64,000 nucleotides of DNA from JBDTSW01 sp963799815 (GTDB taxonomy: Bacteria > Actinomycetota > Thermoleophilia > Solirubrobacterales > 70-9), in the NCBI GenBank assembly GCA_963799815.1, contig CAWCYG010000004.1, positions 496,001 through 560,000 of the forward strand, read 5' to 3'. A program made the position numbers and the translations under genes. This document shows positions 7,784-16,116 of this stretch, piece by piece; the first letter of the stretch is position 1; each line of letters begins with the position of its first letter. The notes under the pieces were generated by a model that searched no databases, was not told the origin of the DNA, and was given only the letters and a program-made list of their open reading frames with translations.

Positions 7784-9566
7784 ACCCAACTACCTGAGCC
7801 CAGTGCCCGACTTCGGCGGCCCCTCCTCGACGGCCGCCGACCTCTCAGAGGAGCCCGTCGAGGAGGGGACACCCGGTCTCACGCAGCCGCAGCAGCGCGG
7901 GCACTCGGGCATGTTCGTCTCCGACCTGATCGCCGAGCTCGGCTACGCCACACGCGAGCGGGTGGAGGAAGCGATCGCCGAGGCGCGGCAAGCCGGGCAC
8001 GCGCCCGAGGCCCTGCTCGTCGAGGCGGGGGCGATCACCCCGGACCAGCTCTCGCGCGCGGTCGCCGAGCGCTACGGGCTCGACCACGTCGATCTCGGCG
8101 CCTACCACGTGGACATGGCAGCGGCCAACCTGCTCTCGGTCAGTGCAGCGCGCCGTTACAACGCCGTCCCCATCAGCTTCATCGACGAGCAGACGCTGCT
8201 GCTTGCGATGGCCGATCCGGCGAACGTTCTCGCCCTCGACGACATCCAGATGATGACCGGGATGGGCTGCCAGGTGGCAGTCGCGGCGGACGAGGACATC
8301 GAGGCGCTCATCGCTCGCCTCAACCGCCTCGAGTCCGCCGTCTCCGAAGCCGTCGCCGAGGAGGGGGACGAGGAGAGAGAGGCCGAGGTCACCGACCTGC
8401 GCGAGTCCGCAGACGACGCGCCCGTGATCAAGCTCGTCTACTCCGTCCTCGGCCAGGCCGTGAGCGAGGGTGCCTCGGACATCCATTTCGAGCCGGAGGA
8501 GGGCGATATGCGCGTCCGCTTCCGGATCGACGGCGTCCTCGACGAGGCCGCGCGGGTCCCGAAGCGGATGGTCGCCGGCGTCGTCTCCCGCGTCAAGATT
8601 ATGAGCGACCTCGACATCGCCGAAAAACGCGTGCCCCAGGACGGACGCGTCTCGGTCACGGTCGAGGACCGCCGCGTCGACCTGCGCGTGACCACACTGC
8701 CCACCCAGCGCGGCGAGGGGTGCACGATCCGCATCCTCGACAAGACCCAAGCGCTCCGCACCCTCGACGAGCTGGGTCTCGAGGGCAAGCCCCGCGATCG
8801 CTTCCAGGGCTCGGTCGCCGACCCCTACGGCGCCGTGCTTGTCACGGGACCAACCGGCTCGGGTAAGTCGACATCGCTCTACGCGGCGCTGTGCGAGATC
8901 AACGCCGTCGAGCGCAAGATCATCACGATCGAGGACCCGGTCGAGTACCGCCTCGAGGGCGTCGCCCAGATGCAGGTCAACCGCAAGGCCGGCCTCACCT
9001 TCGCCACCGGGCTTCGTTCGATCCTCCGCGCGGACCCCGACGTGATCATGGTCGGCGAGATCCGCGACGGCGAGACCGCACGCATCGCGATCGAGTCCGC
9101 GCTCACCGGCCACATGGTCCTCTCGACCCTGCACACAAACGACGCCCCCGGCGCCATCGTCCGCCTCCAGAAGATGGGGATCGAGAGCTTCCTCACCACG
9201 TCCGCGCTCTCCTGCGTGGTCGCGCAGCGACTCGCCCGCAAGCTCTGCACCCACTGCAAGCGGCGTGTGCTGCTCCGCCAGCCCGCCCTGGCCGAGGCCG
9301 GCTTCCGCGTTGGTACCGATGTCGAGGCCTACGAGCCCGTTGGCTGCTCGCGCTGCAACCGCAGCGGGTACCGCGGCCGCATCGGCCTCTTCTCGGTCAT
9401 GGACATGAGCGAGCGCATCAAAGAGCTCACGATCGACCAAGCCCCCGAGGCCAACATCGCCTCGGTCGCCCGCGAGGAAGGCATGCTCACCCTCCGCGAA
9501 GACGGCCTCCTCAAGGTCCGCGCGGGGGTCACCTCGATCGAAGAGGTCGCGCGGGTCGCGACGTAG
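7770..9566 (+). CDS. pilB: Type IV pilus assembly ATPase PilB
   Basis: PilB is the cytoplasmic hexameric ATPase that powers pilin polymerisation. The 598 residues comprise a Pro-rich leader, an N-terminal MshEN/GspE domain (~45-190; such domains can bind c-di-GMP in relatives), a linker and the C-terminal ATPase. Walker A GPTGSGKST is near residue 360, the Walker B region is RADPDVIMVGEIRDGETA, and the tetracysteine zinc motif CTHCKRR...CSRCNRSG (~493 and ~526) is complete and marks the PilB/GspE rather than PilT class. The ATG start overlaps aroE. pilT and pilC follow in order. Confidence 0.95.
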   Translation: MNPDRPNYLSPVPDFGGPSSTAADLSEEPVEEGTPGLTQPQQRGHSGMFVSDLIAELGYATRERVEEAIAEARQAGHAPEALLVEAGAITPDQLSRAVAERYGLDHVDLGAYHVDMAAANLLSVSAARRYNAVPISFIDEQTLLLAMADPANVLALDDIQMMTGMGCQVAVAADEDIEALIARLNRLESAVSEAVAEEGDEEREAEVTDLRESADDAPVIKLVYSVLGQAVSEGASDIHFEPEEGDMRVRFRIDGVLDEAARVPKRMVAGVVSRVKIMSDLDIAEKRVPQDGRVSVTVEDRRVDLRVTTLPTQRGEGCTIRILDKTQALRTLDELGLEGKPRDRFQGSVADPYGAVLVTGPTGSGKSTSLYAALCEINAVERKIITIEDPVEYRLEGVAQMQVNRKAGLTFATGLRSILRADPDVIMVGEIRDGETARIAIESALTGHMVLSTLHTNDAPGAIVRLQKMGIESFLTTSALSCVVAQRLARKLCTHCKRRVLLRQPALAEAGFRVGTDVEAYEPVGCSRCNRSGYRGRIGLFSVMDMSERIKELTIDQAPEANIASVAREEGMLTLREDGLLKVRAGVTSIEEVARVAT

Positions 9567-9622
9567 GCCGCACCGGGCCGTTTGGGCTAAAGGCGGCCCC
9601 TGGTGCGGACGATGGGATATCG

Positions 9623-10756
9623 ATGAGCCTGGACTTTGCCGCCGTCCTCACCAAGATGGTTGAGGTTCGGGCGTCGGACGTACATCTGACGCCGGGGTTT
9701 CCGCCTGCGATTCGCGTGCGTGGGCGGATCGCTCCCATCGACGGCTACGCGCGCCTCGAGCCGCAGGACACGCGAGAGATCGTCTACTCGCTGCTGAACG
9801 ACTCGCAGCGCAAGCAGTTCGAGAACAACCTGCAGCTCGACTTCGCTTACGCGATTCCGGGCGTGGCTCGGTTCCGCGTCAACTGCTTCTTCCAGCGCGG
9901 TGCCATCTCTGCCGCGTTCCGGCTGATCCCGCAGGAGATCGAGAGCCTGCAGTCGCTGGGGCTGCCGGCCGTGCTCGAGGAGTTCTGCCGCAAGCCGCGC
10001 GGCTTCGTGCTGGTCACCGGCCCGACCGGCTCGGGTAAGTCCACGAGCCTCGCCTCGATGGTGGATCTGATCAACGCCGAGCGCGAGGAGCACATCCTCA
10101 CGATCGAGGACCCGATCGAGTTCCTCCACAGCCACAAGAAGTGCATCGTGAACCAGCGAGAGGTCGGGTCGGACGCAGTCGACTTCGCGAGCGCGCTCAA
10201 GTCGGCCCTCCGCGAGGACCCCGACGTGATCCTCGTCGGCGAGATGCGCGACCTTGAGACAATTTCCACCGCGCTCACCGCGGCTGAGACCGGCCACCTC
10301 GTGTTCGCGACGCTCCACACGCAGTCGACCTCCCAGACGGTGGATCGCATCATCGACGTCTTCCCCCCGCACCAGCAGCAGCAGGTGCGGATGCAGCTCT
10401 CGATCGCCCTCCAGGGCATCGTCACCCAACAGCTGATCCCGACGGCCGACGGCTCCTCGCGCGTGGTCGCGTGCGAGGTGCTCGTCCCGACCCCGGCAGT
10501 GCGCAACCTGATCCGCGAGGGCAAGACCCACCAGATCTACTCGGCGCTCCAGACCTCGGGCTCGGTTGGAATGCAGACGATGGATGCGCACCTCGCGCAT
10601 CTCGTTCGCAAGGGGAAGATCACCCGTGGGCTCGCCGAGCAGCGTGCGTCGGTGCCCGACGAGTTCAAGCGCCTCCTCCAGGGCACGGGTGGGTATGTGC
10701 AGGCGCCGTCGCCGCAGCCCGCGCAGGGGGCGCCACCGGTCGGCGCTCGAGCGTAG
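9623..10756 (+). CDS. pilT: Type IV pilus retraction ATPase PilT
   Basis: PilT depolymerises pili and drives twitching. From the ATG at 9623 the product is 377 residues, typical of PilT, beginning MSLDFAAVLTKMVEVRASDVHLTPG. Walker A GPTGSGKST lies near residue 133, the Asp box IEDPIEF and Walker B region LREDPDVILVGEMRDLETI follow, then the His box TGHLVFATLHTQS. The PilT-specific AIRNLIRE motif appears as AVRNLIREGK near residue 293. No tetracysteine motif is present, as expected. The frame is open far upstream, but that part is antisense-like noise across pilB. It lies 56 nt after pilB and 9 nt before pilC. Confidence 0.95.
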   Translation: MSLDFAAVLTKMVEVRASDVHLTPGFPPAIRVRGRIAPIDGYARLEPQDTREIVYSLLNDSQRKQFENNLQLDFAYAIPGVARFRVNCFFQRGAISAAFRLIPQEIESLQSLGLPAVLEEFCRKPRGFVLVTGPTGSGKSTSLASMVDLINAEREEHILTIEDPIEFLHSHKKCIVNQREVGSDAVDFASALKSALREDPDVILVGEMRDLETISTALTAAETGHLVFATLHTQSTSQTVDRIIDVFPPHQQQQVRMQLSIALQGIVTQQLIPTADGSSRVVACEVLVPTPAVRNLIREGKTHQIYSALQTSGSVGMQTMDAHLAHLVRKGKITRGLAEQRASVPDEFKRLLQGTGGYVQAPSPQPAQGAPPVGARA

Positions 10757-10765
10757 GGAAGGCCG

Positions 10766-11998
10766 ATGGGCACCTTCGCATTCCGCGCCGTCGATCTCGC
10801 AGGCGCGCCATCACGCGGCGAGATGGAGGCCCCTTCCAAAGCCCAGGTGGCGGAGCAACTCCGCCAGCGCGGGTTGATCGTCCTGGATGTTGCCGAACAG
10901 CACGAGGCTTTCAAGCTCGAGAGCGTCTTTCAGCGATTCAAGAACGTCCAACTGCGCAACCTCTCGATCTTCTCCCGGCAGTTCGCGACGCTGATCGCAT
11001 CCGGCATGCCGATGCTCCGCTCGCTCTACACGCTTGAGGACCAGACCGGGGATGAGATGCTGAAGAAGGCCATCGTCGGCCTTCGTCAGGACGTGGAGAG
11101 CGGTAGCTCGGTGGCCGGGGCGATGGAGCGTCAGCCCGGCGTCTTCGATCCGCTTTACCGCTCGATGGTTCATGCAGGCGAGGGGGCCGGCCGCCTGGAG
11201 GAGGCGCTCGACCGCGTCGCCCAGCAGCTCGAGAAGCTCGACGCACTGCGACGTCAGGTCCGCTCGGCGATGACCTACCCGGCCGTGGTTCTGGGGCTCG
11301 CGGCCCTCGTGATGATCGCCGTTACGGCCCTGATCGTCCCGGTTTTCGTCGGGATCTATGAGGAACTGGCGGCGGACTACCCGGAGGCCAACAACGAGCT
11401 CCCGCTCATGACCCAGATCACGGTGGGTGTGTCGAAGGCGATCACGGGCTCGTGGTACATCGTCATTCCGGTTCTGGCCGTCCTGATTTACCTGTTCCTG
11501 CGCTGGAAGAAGACCGAGCGTGGACGGCATGGGTGGGACCGGTTCAAGCTCAGGATTCCCAGGATCGGCGACATCGTTCAGAAGGTGGCGCTCGCGCGGT
11601 GGTCACGGACCTTCGCGGGGACGGTTTCTTCGGGCGTGCCAATCCTCCAAGCGATCAAGATCTCGGGTGATACGGCCGGTAACGCCGTCGTCCAAGAGGC
11701 GATGGATGACGTCTACGCGTCCGTCAAGAAGGGCGGATCGATCGCGGGTCCGATGCACGAGCACTACATCTTTCCGTCCATGGTCACCCACATGACCGCC
11801 GTCGGCGAGGAATCGGGTCAGCTCGAGGCGATGCTCGAAAAAATCGCCGATTTCTACGAGGCGGAGGTCGACGCGAAGGTGAAAGCGCTGACAGCCATCC
11901 TCGAACCACTTCTGATCTGCCTGGTGGGCGGCATCGTTGGGTTCATCGTGATCTCGATGTACCTGCCGATGTTCGACCTCTACGACAAGATCCGCTAG
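10766..11998 (+). CDS. pilC: Type IV pilus inner-membrane platform protein PilC
   Basis: PilC is the membrane platform on which PilB and PilT act. The 410-residue product has two GspF/T2SSF cytoplasmic domains (about 65-190 and 265-390), each opening with a conserved phrase (FSRQFATLIASGMPML and WSRTFAGTVSSGVPILQAI), and hydrophobic segments at ~172-192, ~228-245 and ~382-402. The start is the ATG at 10766, after an aggGAAGG-like site. The stop overlaps by 4 nt the end of a convergent minus-strand gene. Confidence 0.95.
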   Translation: MGTFAFRAVDLAGAPSRGEMEAPSKAQVAEQLRQRGLIVLDVAEQHEAFKLESVFQRFKNVQLRNLSIFSRQFATLIASGMPMLRSLYTLEDQTGDEMLKKAIVGLRQDVESGSSVAGAMERQPGVFDPLYRSMVHAGEGAGRLEEALDRVAQQLEKLDALRRQVRSAMTYPAVVLGLAALVMIAVTALIVPVFVGIYEELAADYPEANNELPLMTQITVGVSKAITGSWYIVIPVLAVLIYLFLRWKKTERGRHGWDRFKLRIPRIGDIVQKVALARWSRTFAGTVSSGVPILQAIKISGDTAGNAVVQEAMDDVYASVKKGGSIAGPMHEHYIFPSMVTHMTAVGEESGQLEAMLEKIADFYEAEVDAKVKALTAILEPLLICLVGGIVGFIVISMYLPMFDLYDKIR

Positions 11999-12411
11999 CC
12001 CGCCGGCGACTCGCGTTCGCGCACCTGCAGCACTGCCAGGCGCGCCTTCGGCCGGCGCTCGACGGCGAACTCCCCCTCTTCGTCGGCCAGGATGTCGAAG
12101 CGGGCTGGCGAGCCCGGCACGGCTTCGGCGAGCAGGCCGAGCTTTGGGATCGAGATCTCGGCGAAGCGGCGAGAGGTCACCTTTAAGGAGAGCTGGTCAC
12201 CCAACTCGAGTTTCACAGCAGTCGGCCGAGAGACATCCGCCTTGATGGTGCGGCGGACCAGGCGGCCGTCCTCAGCCGTGGCAGGGGGATCAGATGTGGT
12301 CGTGGTGGAACTGGTGTCCTCGCGCGTGGCCGGAGGGGGAACGAGTGCCGGCAGGATCGTTGAGATCCCGACGAGGATCAACATGACGATCAAGAGCCTT
12401 CGGGCGACCAT
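11995..12411 (-). CDS. Anchored extracytoplasmic hypothetical protein
   Basis: This 138-residue protein runs opposite to the pilus operon, ends inside the last 4 nt of pilC, and starts divergently from the pilA leader. It has an N-terminal membrane anchor or signal (about 5-26, LLIVMLILVGISTILPALV), a Thr/Ser/Pro-rich linker, and a C-terminal domain of short beta strands (VKLELGDQLSLKVTSRRFAEISIPKLGL), which recalls a small beta-sandwich such as a cupredoxin-like fold but without Cu ligands. No family is recognised. Its place between pilC and pilA hints at a role in pilus assembly or sensing, which is inference. Confidence 0.7.
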   Translation of the reverse strand: MVARRLLIVMLILVGISTILPALVPPPATREDTSSTTTTSDPPATAEDGRLVRRTIKADVSRPTAVKLELGDQLSLKVTSRRFAEISIPKLGLLAEAVPGSPARFDILADEEGEFAVERRPKARLAVLQVRERESPAG

Positions 12412-12555
12412 CCGAACCTGAGCTTACGAGTGGGCGCCGGGCGCCTCGCAATCCTGCGCACGATGGGGGCTGGCCCCCAAGGTGGACGTATGTACCCCCT
12501 ATTCATCCCTAAAGGCTTAGGGGCTGGAGCCGATAGATAGCCCTGAAGGGCCAGT

Positions 12556-12656
12556 GCCCTGGCGACGAAAGGCAAAGCCGCTGCGAGGTGGCGACGCAAA
12601 GCCACGGGGCTCCTGAGGGAGTCAGCCGAGCTACCGCCGGGGTCGAGTGACTCCCG
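12556..12656 (+). promoter_or_regulatory. GEMM-I (cyclic di-GMP class I) riboswitch upstream of pilA
   Basis: The leader carries the GEMM-I core: GGCAAAGCC (12571-12579), a GNRA tetraloop GCGA closed by GCCGCT/GGTGGC (12577-12592), the hallmark GACGCAAAGCC (12593-12603), a second GC-rich arm, and CCGAGCTACCG (12626-12636). Class I aptamers bind c-di-GMP, and a subgroup binds cGAMP. An alternative perfect 8-bp helix, 12617-12624 with 12648-12655, would break the second arm and is a good candidate switch. A further small hairpin (CCGAA/TTCGG) precedes the pilA ribosome binding site. Control of pilin genes by this riboswitch class is known in Geobacter. Which dinucleotide is bound cannot be decided from sequence alone. 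Confidence 0.85.
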
Positions 12657-12690
12657 AACGGCTTCGGGGCTCTGGCGAATAAGGGTCCAA

Positions 12691-12695
12691 GGAGG
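12691..12695 (+). promoter_or_regulatory. Strong Shine-Dalgarno of pilA
   Basis: AAGGAGGG (core GGAGG at 12691-12695) lies 8 nt before the pilA ATG at 12704. It is among the strongest ribosome binding sites in the window, in contrast to the many leaderless genes, and fits a highly expressed pilin controlled through its leader RNA. Confidence 0.75.
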
Positions 12696-12703
12696 GTTCT
12701 TTC

Positions 12704-13156
12704 ATGATCCAGAAGCTCAGAGAGCGGGCCAGCGGCGAATCGGGTTTCACTCTGGTCGAGCTGCTCGTAGTCATGCTGATTCTCGGCCTGCTGGCCGCGA
12801 TCGCCATTCCGTCGTTCTTCAACCAGCGGGACAAGGCGCGTGACGCGGACGCCAAGGCGGGGGTCCGGACAGCGCAGACTGCGATTGAGACGTATGCGAC
12901 CGACCACGGTGGCTCCTATGTGGGCGCCTCAGCGGCAGACCTCGAGACCATCGAGGAGACGCTGAACGACGTCGACCTGCAAGCGCCGAGCAACCTCGGG
13001 GCGGCGACCTACACGGTCACGGTGAACTCGGCGAACGCTGGGCATTCGTTCAGCATCAATCGCGTGGGAGGCGGCCAGGTCACATACACCTGTACTCCCA
13101 ACACGGCCGAGGGCGACGACGGTTGTCCGAGCGGCGGCGACTGGAGTGGTGATTAG
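12704..13156 (+). CDS. pilA: Type IV major pilin PilA
   Basis: This 150-residue prepilin has a basic 14-residue leader ending in Gly, then the class III signal GFTLVELLVVMLILGLLAA with cleavage between Gly14 and Phe15 and the invariant Glu at mature position 5. The hydrophobic alpha-1 spine is followed by a soluble head. Two cysteines (YTCTP and DDGCPSG) near the C terminus probably form the D-region disulfide. PilD (next gene) would process and N-methylate it. It has its own riboswitch leader, a strong Shine-Dalgarno site and a terminator directly downstream, so it can be made in excess over the assembly proteins. Confidence 0.95.
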   Translation: MIQKLRERASGESGFTLVELLVVMLILGLLAAIAIPSFFNQRDKARDADAKAGVRTAQTAIETYATDHGGSYVGASAADLETIEETLNDVDLQAPSNLGAATYTVTVNSANAGHSFSINRVGGGQVTYTCTPNTAEGDDGCPSGGDWSGD

Positions 13157-13200
13157 CCACCAGCTCCGTACCCTCGGCGCTCGCGCGCTGAGAGAGCACA

Positions 13201-13236
13201 GAAGGGCGGGCCCTCGGGCCCGCCCTTCGGCGTTCT
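13201..13236 (+). terminator. Intrinsic terminator after pilA
   Basis: A perfect 12-bp GC-rich inverted repeat (GAAGGGCGGGCC with GGCCCGCCCTTC, loop CTCG, 13201-13228) is followed by a modest T-containing stretch (GGCGTTCT). It separates pilA from pilD and lets pilin mRNA end independently. Confidence 0.75.
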
Positions 13237-13274
13237 AGGCACGTCTCCGTCCGTATCTAGTCTGCCGTTTCGAG

Positions 13275-14045
13275 ATGTCGACCTCCGCTGCAGCCGTTCT
13301 CGCCTTTGTCGCGGGGGTCGCGGTGGGCAGCTTTGTCACGGTGATTGCTCGCCGTTTGCCCCGTGGGGAGGGATGGGCGACAGGCCGGTCGCGCTGTCCT
13401 GAGTGTGGGGCCGAGATCCGCGCGTACGACAACGTCCCGATTCTCTCCTGGCTCATCCTGGGCGGCCGGTGCCGCGCGTGCGGGGAGCGAATCTCCTGGC
13501 GCTACCCCTTGACAGAGCTCGGCCTCGGCGCCTCGTTTGCCATCACCGTGATCGTCTTCGGTACCGGCGACGCCGTCGAGCTCGCCCTCGGGCTCGTCCT
13601 CTGCACCGTGCTCGTCACGATCACGCTCACCGACCTCGAGCTTCGCGTGATCCCAAACGCCATCGTATTGCCGGCCACGCTCCTGGTGATCGCGGTCGTT
13701 GCCCTGGCCGATCCCGACGATCTGGCCGAACGTGCGATCGCCGCCGCCATCGCCGGCGGGTTTCTGTTCATCGTGGCGCTCGCGCATCCGAGGGGCATGG
13801 GAATGGGCGACGTCAAGCTGGTGGCAATGATGGGGCTGTACCTCGGCCGGGCGATCGCTCCGGCCCTGCTTATCGGTCTTTTCGCCGGCGCCGCGGTAGG
13901 GCTGTTTCTCATCGCCCGGTTCGGGGCCGAGGCGCGCAAGCGAGCAATCCCGTTCGGACCGTTTCTCGCCCTCGGGGGCGTGCTCGGGCTGTGGTTCGGC
14001 GACGACATCGTCGCCTGGTACGACGAGGCATTCCTGTCGGCTTAA
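13275..14045 (+). CDS. pilD: Prepilin peptidase / N-methyltransferase PilD
   Basis: PilD cleaves the leader from prepilins and methylates the new N terminus at the membrane. The 256-residue product has the N-terminal methyltransferase-associated domain with two CXXC pairs (Cys41/44 and Cys66/69), followed by the aspartic protease motifs TDLELRVIPN (Asp120) and GMGDVKL (Asp179). About seven hydrophobic helices span the rest. The ATG start follows TAGTCT (13258-13263) by 11 nt, a possible promoter after the pilA terminator. Confidence 0.94.
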   Translation: MSTSAAAVLAFVAGVAVGSFVTVIARRLPRGEGWATGRSRCPECGAEIRAYDNVPILSWLILGGRCRACGERISWRYPLTELGLGASFAITVIVFGTGDAVELALGLVLCTVLVTITLTDLELRVIPNAIVLPATLLVIAVVALADPDDLAERAIAAAIAGGFLFIVALAHPRGMGMGDVKLVAMMGLYLGRAIAPALLIGLFAGAAVGLFLIARFGAEARKRAIPFGPFLALGGVLGLWFGDDIVAWYDEAFLSA

Positions 14046-14131
14046 TCCCGCCGGCTCCCGTGCCTGCGCTGCTCAAGTAAAGCGCTGGAAAAGCCGATTG
14101 TCACAGGGAGCGTCGGAGCGCTCCCGCAGGC

Positions 14132-15295
14132 ATGCTTTCCAGCACGAAGACAAAGGCACTGGTCGGCCTCGACGTCGAGGCCGGCAGCATCGCCGCCACC
14201 GAGGTGCGGCTGAACGGGAACCCCGCGCTTGCGAGGTACGGCGTCATGCCCCTCGAGCCGGGGCTGTTCCGGGAGGGCGAGGTTGCCGATGTTCCGGCGC
14301 TCTCCGAGGCGCTGCGAGAGCTGTTCGCTCGGCAAAAGCTTCCCAAGACGGTTCGACTTGGAATCGCGAACCAGCGCGTCGCCGTACGCAGCCTTCGCCT
14401 TCCAGCGATCGAGGACAAGCAGGAGCTGGATGCCGCGGTCCGGTTTCAGGCCCAGGACGAGCTGGCGATGCCTCTAGATCAGGCCGTGATGGAGTGGCAG
14501 CCGATCGGTCAAAGCGAGGGTGCCGAGGGCTCGGCGTATCTCGACGTAGTCGTTGTGGCCGCGCGGCGCGAGATGCTCTCCCGCTTGATTGAGGCGATGC
14601 GCGGCGCAGGTCTTCGTCCGCAGGGGATCGATCTCTCGGCATTCGGAATGGTCCGGGCGCTGCATCGTGAGCGTCACGCCGGGATTGGAGCCGCAGGCTT
14701 CGTCTCCGCGCCCACACCCGGTGGGCTCTCCTACGAGGAGCGGATCGCTCTGGAACGCGCTGAGGCATCTGCCGAGACGCCCCAGGCAGGCGCCGACCCG
14801 AGTCCAGCGAAGCTCTACTGCAACCTGGGCGACGTCACCAATCTTGCGGTCGCCCGTGGCTCGACCTGCCTGTTCACCCGGGTCTCGTCATTCGGGGTTG
14901 AGGGAATCGTCCAAAAGCTCGCGGAGCGATGCGGGCTGACGCTCGAGCACTCACGTCAATGGCTGACCCACGTGGGTCTCGAGCAGCCAGTCGAGGAGAT
15001 CGACGGAGATGCGGACACGGTGATCGCGGCACGCGAGACCCTGGCCGAGGGCTCCGCACGCCTTGTCGATGAGCTTCGTCTCTCGCTCGAGTACTACGGC
15101 GCACAGGAAGGCGCGCTCCCGATCGAGGGGGTCGTGGCGTGCGGCCCCGGGACGATGATCGGCGGTCTCGCGGAGCGCCTTCAGCGCGACCTCGGCCAAC
15201 GCTTTGAACTCGGTCGCCCGGCAGCGCTGGCGGGTCTGTCGGATATCGAGGCCGCGAGGCTCACGCTTCCCTTCGGTCTCGCGCTGGAGCAGTAA
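14132..15295 (+). CDS. pilM: Type IV pilus assembly protein PilM
   Basis: PilM is an actin-like cytoplasmic ATPase that binds the PilN tail and links the motor ATPases to the alignment complex. The 387-residue product starts with the FtsA/PilM phosphate-1 pattern (VGLDVEAGSIAATEVRL), has the RLGIANQRVAVRSLRLP and FQAQDELAMPLDQAV blocks typical of the family, and the later actin-like motifs LYCNLGDVTNLAV and GVVACGPGTMIGGL. It lies 2 nt before pilN, in a tight pilM-N-O unit. Confidence 0.9.
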   Translation: MLSSTKTKALVGLDVEAGSIAATEVRLNGNPALARYGVMPLEPGLFREGEVADVPALSEALRELFARQKLPKTVRLGIANQRVAVRSLRLPAIEDKQELDAAVRFQAQDELAMPLDQAVMEWQPIGQSEGAEGSAYLDVVVVAARREMLSRLIEAMRGAGLRPQGIDLSAFGMVRALHRERHAGIGAAGFVSAPTPGGLSYEERIALERAEASAETPQAGADPSPAKLYCNLGDVTNLAVARGSTCLFTRVSSFGVEGIVQKLAERCGLTLEHSRQWLTHVGLEQPVEEIDGDADTVIAARETLAEGSARLVDELRLSLEYYGAQEGALPIEGVVACGPGTMIGGLAERLQRDLGQRFELGRPAALAGLSDIEAARLTLPFGLALEQ

Positions 15296-15297
15296 CG

Positions 15298-16116
15298 GTG
15301 CGTCCCGTCAATCTCATCCCGCCCGAGGAACGCCGTGGAGACCGCGCGCCCACTCGGACTGGTCCGATCGCGTATGTGATCGTCGGCGCGTTGGTCCTTG
15401 CCCTAGCCGGCGTGACCGCGGTCGTACTGACCAAGAACGACATCGCAGATCGCAAAGACGAGCTGGCGCAGCTCAAGGCACGTGAGACGGCGGCAATCGA
15501 GGAGGCCGAGCGGCTCGCGCCATACGCTGAATTCGCAACCCTCAAGGAAGCCCGCGTGCAGACCGTTGACAGCCTCGCGCGCAGCCGTTTCGACTGGGAG
15601 CGTGTCCTGGAGGAGTTGGCCCTGGTCCTCCCAGAGCGTATCCAGCTCACGAACGTGACCGGGACCGTGGCCCCTGGCGCATCGCTTGAGAGCGGAGCAG
15701 GCAATTCCCTCCGGGAGGGGATCACGGGCCCCGCCCTCGAGCTGGCTGGGTGCACGACGGATCACGAGACCGTTGCCGAGCTGGCGGCGGCTCTTGAGGA
15801 CATCGACGGAGTGACCAGGGTCGGAGTGAACAACTCCGAGCGCATCGATGAGGAGGCCAACCTGGCTGCCGCCGGCGGGGAATGCGAGTCCAGCGGCCCG
15901 GTCGTGCAGTTCGAGATGATCGCCGCCTTCGATGAGGTGGCGGTTGCGGCACTCGCACCGTCTCCAGTGGCGCCAAGCACGCCCGCCGAGCCGGCCGGCG
16001 ACCAGACGCAGGTAGCCGACGGACAACTCCAAGGGGAGCAGGCCCGCGGATCGGCTCAGGAGCGGAGTGATCAGGCAAGCGACGCCACGAACCTGGTACC
16101 GGGAACTGTGAAGTGA
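15298..16116 (+). CDS. pilN: Type IV pilus assembly protein PilN
   Basis: PilN is a bitopic membrane protein of the pilus alignment complex. The 272-residue product begins with RPVNLIPPEERRGD, the PilM-binding motif (NLLP in proteobacteria, here NLIPPEER), followed by one transmembrane helix (~24-45), a coiled coil (~48-75) and a periplasm-side ferredoxin-like domain. An acidic Gln/Ala-rich tail of about 60 residues is unusual. The GTG start is 2 nt after pilM; the stop overlaps pilO. Confidence 0.88.
   Translation: MRPVNLIPPEERRGDRAPTRTGPIAYVIVGALVLALAGVTAVVLTKNDIADRKDELAQLKARETAAIEEAERLAPYAEFATLKEARVQTVDSLARSRFDWERVLEELALVLPERIQLTNVTGTVAPGASLESGAGNSLREGITGPALELAGCTTDHETVAELAAALEDIDGVTRVGVNNSERIDEEANLAAAGGECESSGPVVQFEMIAAFDEVAVAALAPSPVAPSTPAEPAGDQTQVADGQLQGEQARGSAQERSDQASDATNLVPGTVK

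Noticed and set aside
7845..9440. 531-codon minus-strand frame
   Set aside because: It lies fully within pilB on the opposite strand; PilB has complete family motifs and the antisense product does not.
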